Shown here piece after piece: positions 45,001 to 56,934 of a stretch of 64,000 nucleotides of DNA. Every line of letters begins with the position of its first letter. The stretch's first letter is position 1. The notes below the pieces were generated by a model that was not told where the DNA came from, made no database searches, and worked only from the letters and a program-made list of their open reading frames with translations. The DNA comes from Synanceia verrucosa (lineage: Eukaryota > Chordata > Actinopteri > Perciformes > Synanceiidae): positions 30,623,937-30,687,936 of the forward strand of contig CM056551.1 in the NCBI GenBank assembly GCA_029721515.1. The letters run 5' to 3'. Position numbers and translations under genes: made by a program.

Positions 45001-48000
45001 CTCTGACACCTCTCCTCTAATGCATGTGCATGTGTTTGTTTCATGACTTGTGTGTGTAATGTGCAACTGAAATATATATATATATATACTAACAGAGTGA
45101 AAAAATGTAATTTCCCTCATTGAGGGATTAATAAAGGAATTCTTCTTCTTCTTCTTCTTCTTCTAGATATGTTAAAATATGGCGAATATTCTACTTATTT
45201 CGAGAAATTATATCATAATTTCATTCAAAATGCTGAAATAAGCCATTTTGACGACTTTTTCAGACATTTGAAAATTTGACTTTTTCAACCTTTTTTCGAC
45301 ATACTATAGTATGGCATTTCTTAAACAAATTTAGATATGTTAAAATGTGGCGAACTTTCAACTTATTTCGAGAAATTATACCATAATTTCATTCAAAGTA
45401 CTGTAATAAGTCATTTTGACAACTTTTCTTGACATTTGAAAATTTGACTTTTTCGATTTTTTTCGACATACTATAGTATGGCATTTTTTCTAAAATTTTA
45501 GATATGTTAAAATATTATGAATTTTCAACATATTTCGAGAAATTATACCATAATTTCATTCAAAGTGCTGTAATAAGTCATTTTGACAACTTTTCTTGAC
45601 ATTTTAAAATTTGACTTTTTCTGTGTTTTTTCGACATACTATAGTATGGCATTTTTTAAACAAATTTAGATATGTTAAAATATGGTGAATTTTCAACTTA
45701 TTTCAAGAAATTATACCATAATTTCATTCAAAATGCTGTAATAAGACATTTTGACAACTTTTCTTGACATTTGAAAATTTGCACTTTTCAACGTTTTTTC
45801 GACATACTATAGTATGGCATTTTTTCAAAAATTTTAGATATGTTAAAATATGGCGAATATTCTACTTATTTCGAGAAATTATACCATAATTTCATTCAAA
45901 ATGCTGTAATAAGCCATTTTGACGACTTTTTCAGACATTTGAAAATTTGACTTTTTCAACCTTTTTTCAACATACTATAGTATGGCATTTCTTAAACAAA
46001 TTTAGATATGTTAAAATATGGCGAATATTCTACTTATTTCGAGAAATTATACCATAATTTCATTCAAAATGCTGTAATAAGTCATTTTGACAACTTTTCT
46101 TGACATTTGAAAATTTGGCTTTTTCTGAGTTTTTTTTCGACATACTATAGTATGGCATTTTTTCTAAAATTTTAGATATGTTAAAATATGGCAAATTTTC
46201 AACTTATTTTGAGAAATTATACCATAATTTCATTGAAAATGCTGTAATAAGTCATCTTGACAACTTTTCTTGACATTTTAAAATTTGCACTTTTCAACGT
46301 TTTTTCGACATACTATAGTATGGCATTTTTTCTAAAATTTTAGATATGTTAAAATATGGCGAATATTCTACTTATTTCGAGAAATTATATCATAATTTCA
46401 TTCAAAATGCTGTAATAAGCCATTTTGACGACTTTTTCAGACATTTGAAAATTTGACTTTTTCAAACTTTTTTCGAAATACTATAGTATGGCATTTTTTC
46501 TAAAATTTTAGATATGTTAAAATATGGCGAATATTCTACTTATTTCGAGAAATTATACCATAATTTCATTCAAAATGCTGTAATAAGACATTTTGACAAC
46601 TTTTCTTGACATTCGAAAATTTGACTTTTTCAACCTTTTTTCGAAATACTATAGTATGGCATTTTTTCTAAAATTTTAGATATGTTAAAATATGGCAAAT
46701 ATTCTACTTATTTTGAGAAATTATATCATAATTTCATTCAAAATGCTGTAATAAGCCATTTTGACGACTTTTTCAGACATTTGAAAATTTGACTTTTTCA
46801 ACCTTTTTTCGACATACTATAGTATGGCATTTCTTAAACAAATTTAGATATGTTAAAATATGGCAAATTTTCAACTTATTTCGAGAAATTATACCATAAT
46901 TTCATTCAAAATGCTATAATAAGTCATTTTGACAACTTTTCTTGACATTTGAAAATTTGGCTTTTTCTGAGTTTTTTTGACATACTATAGTATGGCATTT
47001 ATTATAAAATTTTAGATATGTTAAAATATGGTTAATTTTCAACTTATTTCGAGAAATTATACCATAATTTCATTCAAAATGCTATAGTAAGTCATTTTGA
47101 CAACTTTTCTTGACATTTGAAAATTTGCACTTTTCAACGTTTTTTCGACATACTATAGTATGGCATTTTTTCTAAAATTTTAGATATGTTAAAATATGGC
47201 GAATATTCTACTTATTTCGAGAAATTATATCATAATTTCATTCAAAATGCTGTAATAAGCCATTTTGACGACTTTTTCAGACATTTGAAAATTTGACTTT
47301 TTCAACCTTTTTTCGACATACTATAGTATGGCATTTCTTAAACAAATTTAGATATGTTAAAATGTGGCGAACTTTCAACTTATTTCGAGAAATTATACCA
47401 TAATTTCATTCAAAGTACTGTAATAAGTCATTTTGACAACTTTTCTAGACATTTGAAAATTTGACTTTTTCGATTTTTTTTGACATACTATAGTATGGCA
47501 TTTTTTCTAAAATTTTAGATATGTTAAAATATGGCAAATTTTCAACTTATTTCGAGAAATTATACCATAATTTCATTCAAAATGCTATAATAAGTCATTT
47601 TGACAACTTTTCTTGACATTTGAAAATTTGCACTTTTCGACGTTTTTTCGACATACTATAGTATGGCATTTCTTGTAAAATTTTAGATATGTTAAAATAT
47701 GGTGAATTTTCAACTTATTTTGAGAAATTATACCATAATTTCATTGAAAATGCTGTAATAAGTCATCTTGACAACTTTTCTTGACATTTGAAAATTTGGC
47801 TTTTTCGATTTTTTTTCGACATACTATAGTATGGCATTTTTTCTAAAATTTTAGATATGTTAAAATATGGCAAATTTTCAACTTATTTCGAGAAATTATA
47901 CCATAATTTCATTGAAATTGCTGTAATAAGTAATTTTGACAACTTTTCTTGACATTTGAAAATTTGACTTTTTCGATTTTTTTCGACATACTATAGTATG

Positions 48001-51000
48001 GCATTTTTTCTAAAATTTTAGATATGTTAAAATATGGCAAATTTTCAACTTATTTCGAGAAATTATACCATAATTTCATTGAAAATGCTGTAATAAGTCA
48101 TTTTGACAACTTTTCTTGACATTTGAAAATTTGCACTTTTCAACGTTTTTTCGACATACTATAGTATGGCATTTTTTAAACAAATTTAGATATGTTAAAA
48201 TATGGCGAATTTTCAACTTATTTTGAGAAATTATATCATAATTTCAGTCAAAATGCTGTTATAAGTCATTTTGACAACTTTTCTTGACATTTGAAAATTT
48301 GGCTTTTTCTGAGTTTTTTTTTGACATACTATAGTATGGCATTTTTTCTAAAATTTTAGATATGTTAAAATATGGCAAATATTCAACTTATTTTGAGAAA
48401 TTACACCATAATTTCATTGAAAATGCTGTAATAAGTCATCTTGACAACTTTTCTTGACATTTGAAAATTTGACTTTTTCGATTTTTTTTCGACATACTAT
48501 AGTATGGCATTTTTTAAACAAATTTAGATATGTTAAAATATGGCAAATATTCTACTTATTTCGAGAAATTATACCATAATTTCATTCAAAATGCTGTAAT
48601 AAGACATTTTGACAACTTTTCTTGACATTTGAAAATTTCACTTTTTGGGTGTTTTTTCAACATGCTATAGTATGGCATTTTTTGTGAAATTTTAGATATG
48701 TTAAAATATTATGAATTTTCAACTTATTTCGAGAAATTATACCATAATTTCATTCAAAGTACTGTAATAAGTCATTTTGACAGCTTTTATTGACATTTAA
48801 AAATTTGACTTTTTCCACTTTTTTCGACATACTATAGTATGGCATTTTTTAAACAAATTTAGATATGTTAAAATATGGCGAATTTTCAACTTATTTCAAG
48901 AAATTATATCATAATTTCAGTCAAAATGCTGTAATAAGCCATTTTGACAACTTTTCTAGACATTTGAAAATTTGGCTTTTTCTGACTTTTTTTGACATAC
49001 TATAGTATGGCATTTTTTCTAAAATTTTAGATATGTTAAAATATGGCCAATTTTCAACTTATTTCCAGAAATTATACCATAATTTCATTCAAAATGCTGT
49101 AATAAGTCATTTCGACAACTTTTCTTGACATTTGAAAATTTGACTTTTTTCGACATACTATAGTATGGCATTTTTTAAACAAATTTAGATATGTTAAAAT
49201 ATGGCGAATTTTCAACTTATTTCGAGAAATTATATCATAATTTCAGTCAAAATGCTGTAATAAGTCATTTCGACAACTTTTCTTGACATTTGAAAATTTG
49301 ACTTTTTTCGACATACTATAGTATGGCATTTTTTCTAAAATTTTAGATATGTTAAAATATGTCAAATTTTCAACTTATTTTGAGAAATTAAAATTTCATT
49401 CAAAGTGCTGTAATAAGTCATTTTGACAGCTTTTCTTGACATTTGAAAATTTGCACTTTTCGACGTTTTTTCGACATACTATAGTATGGCATTTTTTCTA
49501 AAATTTTAGATATGTTAAAATATGGCAAATTTTCAACTTATTTCGAGAAATTATACCATAATTTCATTCAAAATGCTGTAATAAGTAATTTTGTCAACTT
49601 TTCTTGACATTTTAAAATTTGCACTTTTCAACGTTTTTTCGACATACTATAGTATGGCATTTTTTCTAAAATTTTAGATATGTTAAAATATGGTGAATTT
49701 TCAACTTATTTTGAGAAATTATACCATAATTTCATTGAAAATGCTGTAATAAGTCATCTTGACAACTTTTTCAGACATTTGAAAATTTGACTTTTCAACG
49801 TTTTTCGACATACTATAGTATGGCATTTTTTCTAAAATTTTAGATATGTTAAAATATGGCGAATATTCTACTTATTTCGAGAAATTATACCATCATTTCA
49901 TTCAAAATGCTGTAATAAGACATTTTGACAACTTTTCTTGACATTCGAAAATTTGACTTTTTCAACGTTTTTTCGACATACTATAGTATGGCATTTTTTC
50001 TAAAATTTTAGATATGTTAAAATATGGCGAATATTCTACTTATTTCGAGAAATTATACCATCATTTCATTCAAAATGCTGTAATAAGACATTTTGACAAC
50101 TTTTTCAGACATTTGAAAATTTGACTTTTTCAACCTTTTTTCGACATACTATAGTATGGCATTTCTTAAACAAATTTAGATATGTTAAAATGTGGCGAAC
50201 TTTCAACTTATTTCGAGAAATTATACCATAATTTCATTCAAAGTACTGTAAGAAGTCATTTTGACAACTTTTCTAGACATTTGAAAATTTGACTTTTTCG
50301 ATTTTTTTTGACATACTATAGTATTGCATTTTTTTCTAAAATTTTAGATATGTTAAAATATGGCAAATTTTCAACTTATTTCGAGAAATTATACCATAAT
50401 TTCATTCAAAATGCTATAATAAGTCATTTTGACAACTTTTCTTGACATTTGAAAATTTGCACTTTTCAACGTTTTTTCGACATACTATAGTATGGCATTT
50501 TTTCTAAAATTTTAGATATGTTAAAATATGGCGAATATTCTACTTATTTCGAGAAATTATATCATAATTTCATTCAAAATGCTGTAATAAGCCATTTTGA
50601 CGACTTTTTCAGACATTTGAAAATTTGACTTTTTCAACCTTTTTTCGACATACTATAGTATGGCATTTCTTAAACAAATTTAGATATGTTAAAATGTGGC
50701 GAACTTTCAACTTATTTCGAGAAATTATACCATAATTTCATTCAAAGTACTGTAATAAGTCATTTTGACAACTTTTCTTGACATTTGAAAATTTGACTTT
50801 TTCGATTTTTTTTGACATACTATAGTATGGCATTTTTTCTAAAATTTTAGATATGTTAAAATATTATGAATTTTCAACATATTTCGAGAAATTATACCAT
50901 AATTTCATTCAAAGTGCTGTAATAAGTCATTTTGACAACTTTTCTTGACATTTGAAAATTTGACTTTTTCTGTGTTTTTTCGACATACTATAGTATGGCA

Positions 51001-54000
51001 TTTTTTCAAAAATTTTAGATATGTTAAAATATGGCGAATATTCTACTTATTTCGAGAAATTATATCATAATTTCATTCAAAATGCTGTAATAAGCCATTT
51101 TGACGACTTTTTCAGACATTTGAAAATTTGACTTTTTCAACCTTTTTTCAACATACTATAGTATGGCATTTCTTAAACAAATTTAGATATGTTAAAATAT
51201 GGCGAATATTCTACTTATTTCGAGAAATTATACCATAATTTCATTCAAAATGCTGTAATAAGTCATTTTGACAACTTTTCTTGACATTTGAAAATTTGGC
51301 TTTTTCTGAGTTTTTTTGACATACTATAGTATGGCATTTTTTCTAAAATTTTAGATATGTTAAAATATGGCAAATTTTCAACTTATTTAGAGAAATTATA
51401 CCATAATTTCATTCAAAATGCTATAATAAGTCATTTTGACAACTTTTCTTGACATTTGAAAATTTGCACTTTTCGACGTTTTTTTCGACATACTATAGTA
51501 TGGCATTTTTTCTAAAATTTTAGATATGTTAAAATATGGCGAATATTCTACTTATTTCGAGAAATTATATCATAATTTCATTCAAAACGCTATAATAAGT
51601 CATTTTGACAACTTTTCTTGACATTTGAAAATTTGACTTTTTCAAACTTTTTCGAAATACTATAGTATGGCATTTTTTCTAAAATTTTAGATATGTTAAA
51701 ATATGGCGAATATTCTACTTATTTCGAGAAATTATACCATAATTTCATTCAAAATGCTGTAATAAGACATTTTGACAACGTTTCTTGACATTCGAAAATT
51801 TGACTTTTTCAACCTTTTTTCGACATACTATAGTATGGCATTTTTTAAACAAATTTAGATATGTTAAAATATGGCGAATTTTCAACTTATTTCGAGAAAT
51901 TATATCATAATTTCAGTCAAAATGCTGTAATAAGTCATTTTGACGACTTTTTCAGACATTTGAAAATTTGACTTTTTCAACCTTTTTTTGACATACTATA
52001 GTATGGCATTTCTTAAACAAATTTAGATATGTTAAAATATGGCAAATTTTCAACTTATTTCGAGAAATTATACCATAATTTCATTCAAAATGCTATAATA
52101 AGTCATTTTGACAACTTTTCTTGACATTTGAAAATTTGGCTTTTTCTGAGTTTTTTTGACATACTATAGTATGGCATTTTTTCTAAAATTTTAGATATGT
52201 TAAAATATGGTGAATTTTCAACTTATTTCGAGAAATTATACCATAATTTCATTCAAAATGCTATAGTAAGTCATTTTGACAACTTTTCTTGACATTTGAA
52301 AATTTGCACTTTTCAACGTTTTTTCGACATACTATAGTATGGCATTTTTTCTAAAATTTTAGATATGTTAAAATATGGCGAATATTCTACTTATTTCGAG
52401 AAATTATATCATAATTTCATTCAAAATGCTGTAATAAGCCATTTTGACGACTTTTTCAGACATTTGAAAATTTGACTTTTTCAACCTTTTTTCGACATAC
52501 TATAGTATGGCATTTCTTAAACAAATTTAGATATGTTAAAATGTGGCGAACTTTCAACTTATTTCGAGAAATTATACCATAATTTCATTCAAAGTACTGT
52601 AATAAGTCATTTTGACAACTTTTCTAGACATTTGAAAATTTGACTTTTTCGATTTTTTTTGACATACTATAGTATTGCATTTTTTTCTAAAATTTTAGAT
52701 ATGTTAAAATATGGCAAATTTTCAACTTATTTCGAGAAATTATACCATAATTTCATTCAAAATGCTATAATAAGTCATTTTGACAACTTTTCTTGACATT
52801 TGAAAATTTGCACTTTTCAACGTTTTTTCGACATACTATAGTATGGCATTTTTTGTAAAATTTTAGATATGTTAAAATATGGTGAATTTTCAACTTATTT
52901 TGAGAAATTATACCATAATTTCATTGAAAATGCTGTAATAAGTCATCTTGACAACTTTTCTTGACATTTGAAAATTTGGCTTTTTCGATTTTTTTTCGAC
53001 ATGCTATAGTATGGCATTTTTTCTAAAATTTTAGATATGTTAAAATATGGCAAATTTTCAACTTATTTCGAGAAATTATACCATAATTTCATTGAAATTG
53101 CTGTAATAAGTAATTTTGACAACTTTTCTTGACATTTGAAAATTTGACTTTTTCGATTTTTTTCGACATACTATAGTATGGCATTTTTTCTAAAATTTTA
53201 GATATGTTAAAATATGGCAAATTTTCAACTTATTTCGAGAAATTATACCATAATTTCATTGAAAATGCTGTAATAAGTCATTTTGACAACTTTTCTTGAC
53301 ATTTGAAAATTTGCACTTTTCAACGTTTTTTCGACATACTATAGTATGGCATTTTTTGTAAAATTTTAGATATGTTAAAATATGGCGAATATTCTACTTA
53401 TTTCGAGAAATTATACCATAATTTCATTCAAAATGCTGTAATAAATCATTTTGACAACTTTTCTTGACATTTGAAAATTTGACTTTTTGGGTGTTTTTTC
53501 AACATGCTATAGTATGGCATTTTTTGTGAAATTTTAGATATGTTAAAATATTATGAATTTTCAACTTATTTCGAGAAATTATACCATAATTTCATTCAAA
53601 GTACTGTAAGAAGTCATTTTGACAGCTTTTATCGACATTTAAAAATTTGACTTTTTCCACTTTTTTCGACATACTATAGTATGGCATTTTTTAAACAAAT
53701 TTAGATATGTTAAAATATGGCGAATTTTCAACTTATTTCGAGAAATTATATCATAATTTCAGTCAAAATGCTGTTATAAGTCATTTTGACAACTTTTCTT
53801 GACATTTGAAAATTTGGCTTTTTCTGAGTTTTTTTTTGACATACTATAGTATGGCATTTTTTCTAAAATTTTAGATATGTTAAAATATGGCAAATTTTCA
53901 ACTTATTTCGAGAAATTATATCATAATTTCAGTCAAAATGCTGTAATAAGCCATTTTGACAACTTTTCTAGACATTTGAAAATTTGACTTTTTCGATTTT

Positions 54001-55045
54001 TTTCGACATACTATAGTATGGCATTTTTTTCTAAAATTTTAGATATGTTAAAATATGGCAAATTTTCAACTTATTTCGAGAAATTATATCATAATTTCAT
54101 TCAAAATGCTATAATCAGTCATTTCGACAACTTTTCTTGACATTTGAAAATTTGCCTTTTTTCGACATACTATAGTATGGCATTTTTTCTAAAATTTTAG
54201 ATATGTTAAAATATGGCAAATTTTCAACTTATTTTGAGAAATTATACCATAATTTCATTCAAAATGCTGTAATAAATCATTTTGACAACTTTTCTTGACA
54301 TTTGAAAATTTGACTTTTTGGGTGTTTTTTCGACATACTATAGTATGGCATTTTTTGTGAAATTTTAGATATGTTAAAATATGAATTTTCAACTTATTTC
54401 GAGAAATTATACCATAATTTCATTCAAAGTACTGTAATAAGTCATTTTGACAGCTTTTATTGACATTTAAAAATTTGACTTTTTCCACTTTTTTCGACAT
54501 ACTATAGTATGGCATTTTTTAAACAAATTTAGATATGTTAAAATATGGCGAATTTTCAACTTATTTCGAGAAATTATATCATAATTTCATTGAAAATGCT
54601 GTAATAAGTCATTTTGACAACTTGTCTTGACATTTAAAAATTTGACTTTTTCCACTTTTTTCGACATACTATAGTATGGCTTTTTTTTTTTTAAATTTCA
54701 GATATGTGAAAATATGGCGAATTTTCAACTTATTTCAAGAAATTATACCATAACTTCATTCAAAATGCTGTTATAAGTCATTTTGACAACTTTTCTTGAC
54801 ATTTGAAAATTTTACTTTTTCAACTTTTGTCGACATACTATAGTATGGCATTTTTTTCTAATTTTTAGATATGCTAAAATGCACCGAAATTTCAAGTTAT
54901 TTAAAAAAATTATACCACAATGGCTTTCAAAGTTCTATTTTAAGTCATTTGGACAACCTCTCTTGACATTTGAAAATTTGACTTTTTCCACTTTTTTCAA
55001 CGTTAAAATGTGGCTAAATTTCAAGTTATTTCGCAAAATTTTTGT
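39030..55045 (+). repeat. ~168-bp AT-rich satellite array, about 90 monomers
   Basis: Direct tandem copies spaced 168 bp; for example, the TACTATAGTA word recurs at 39901 and 40069, and at 40741 and 40909. Each monomer contains the perfect palindrome CATACTATAGTATG, a hairpin GAAATTATACCATAATTTC (8-bp stem, 3-base loop), AAAATTTT, and ACATTTGAAAATTTG. Monomers at both edges (39030-39500 and 54700-55045) are the most diverged, as expected for an old array. One SINE interrupts it. No gene is present. Confidence 0.97.
44795..45163 (+). mobile_element. tRNA-derived SINE inserted in the satellite
   Basis: About 369 bp. The Pol III A-box-like TAGCTCAGTCTG starts at 44805 and B-box-like AGTTCAAGTCC spans 44849-44859. 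The body is unrelated to tRNA; the 3' end TTTCCCTCATTGAGGGATTA then AATAAAGGAATTC and (TTC)n resembles a LINE-type tail. It lacks a target-site duplication. Not a working tRNA gene. Confidence 0.85.
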
Positions 55046-55207
55046 ACAGTTTCCTTTGATGACTACCTGGAGGAGGCAGGAGGAGGAAACTATCAGGGGC
55101 TGCCAAAAGATTGCCAAACGAGCGATGGAAGATTCTGGAGCGTCACAGTCGCCTCACTTGAACCTGAGAAAAAAATCTCTGGTGGGATTTGAGGAAGATG
55201 GTTGGAA

Positions 55208-55567
55208 AACACGGGTAGTGGTTACAAAAGTCGCCTCACAGTAAGAAGGTACTGGGTTCGATTCCCGGCCCGGGGCCTTTCTGTGTGGAGTTTGCATGTT
55301 CTCCTCATGTCTGTGTGGGTTCTCTCTGGTACTCCGGCTTCCTCCCACCATCCAAAAACATGCATGGGGATTAGGTTAACTGGTTAATTTAAATTGAGCG
55401 TAGGTGTGAATGTGAGTGTGAGTGGTTGTCTGTCTCTATGTGTCCTGTGATGAACTGGACACTTGTCCAGGGTGTACCCTGTCTTTCACCCTAAGACAGC
55501 TGGGATAGACTCCAGCCCCCCTGACCCTATGAGAGGATAAGAGGGAGAAGATGGATGGATGGATGGA
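55208..55567 (+). mobile_element. tRNA-derived SINE with (GATG)n tail
   Basis: The head has GTAGTGGTTACAAAAGTCGC and the B-box GGGTTCGATTCCC near 55254. The body holds GGAGTTTGCATGTTCTCCTC and ACTGGACACTTGTCC; the tail is (GATG)n at about 55550-55567. The same family appears inverted at 24427-24651. Confidence 0.8.
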
Positions 55568-56460
55568 AAACACAGAATGTATCAGGTGGAGGCTGGTGGT
55601 CAGACTCCTCATGAACTCTGTCAGAAGCTCCAGTCTGCTGCTGAAGGACTGAAGATGCTACAGAGATCAGACAGTGGTCTCTAATAGTGGTGGTTAGTGC
55701 AATTATAATGACCTACACATATATTTACTCTTTCGATTATCCTTCTGCTTTTGGATTCTGTGCTGTTGCTGAAAAGATCAGTACAGTTTGATTTAATCTT
55801 TTATCATTCAGGTTCGACATTGATCTCGAGTTGAAGCCCTTATCGATGCTCTCCAAAGTCACAGGACTCATGAAGTCATTTTACTTCACTGAACACAGGA
55901 GTGCAGAGACACTTTTTAGAGCAAATCCAGGTTGGTTACTATGACAACAGATGCTCTGAAACTCTCCTGTCGAGGGTTCGTTTCCCTGAAGGTCCAGCAG
56001 GCTCTTTTCTCAGCAGCCGTTAGGAAACATGGTGAAAGGACCCGATGATGAGGAGGCTCAGCTTCTTCACCTCCCAAGAGCCGAAGCCTGCAGTGAGCAG
56101 TGAGCTGCACCTGATTCATTTCTTAAAACACACCAAACAGAAGGACAGAGACAAGTTGTGAGGCATTCAGGTGTCAGCAGAAAAAAAAAACATCCACCTT
56201 CTGTCACAAAATAAAAACTGCTGACAAATAAATAAACAGTGAGAATCAACACAGGATCCTGGAAACAAACTAAACTAAAAGCAAAAATAGAATATTAAAA
56301 CAAAAACATGAACATAAAAGAAGTAAGAGAAAAACGATAAGGAAAATAATAATAATAATCAAACTAAGCCAAAAAAACAAAAAAAAATTCTGAGAATAAC
56401 TTTTATTAGGTCCAAATAAATTACATTTTATTTAATCTGGTGCAATGTCAAACTTTTAAA
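55568..56460. other. Intergenic spacer left of qsox 3' end
   Basis: AT-rich noncoding sequence with A-rich and AAT runs near 56280-56400. No gene is seen on either strand. Confidence 0.5.
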
Positions 56461-56934
56461 ATGATGTTTATTCTTATATAAATTGAAAAAAATGGAAACC
56501 TGGAACAATTTCATTTCAGTTGAAGCTTTTTTTCCAGTTCAGCTTTTCTCTTTAACATTAGACAGTCACATGACCTTCATTACATCATCACTGTGTCTAC
56601 TGTGATAAACAGTGTGATTTTAAAAAGACAGTATCTCTTCTTTATAGAGCTGAAATCTACAGAAGCCCTGAGAGGCCAATTCTCTACCAACTAATCAGGT
56701 GCCTGCAGAGGTCAGGACGGGTTCACTTTCACAGAACAGTGTTTGTGCAGAGAGGACAGGTTCTCCAGTTCAGTTCTGGTTCTGGTCCAGTTCAGTTCTG
56801 ATCTGCTGACTTGTTTCCTTTTCATCAGGTTCCTCTTTGAGAGGTCTGATTCCAGGTTTGACACACCTAGTCACGTGGTTACATGGACCATACTGGTCCG
56901 GTCCAGGTCCAGTCTGGTCTGGTCCTGATCCTGG
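56461..56934 (-). other. qsox2: Putative qsox 3' UTR
   Basis: Follows the stop codon on the minus strand. TTTATT on the plus strand at 56467-56472 is an AATAAA on the gene strand and a plausible poly(A) signal; another lies near 56402. The end is inferred. Confidence 0.4.

Noticed and set aside
39030..55045. A functional centromere
   Set aside because: Monomer length is suggestive, but 16 kb flanked by ordinary genes is small and nothing in sequence alone shows centromere function.
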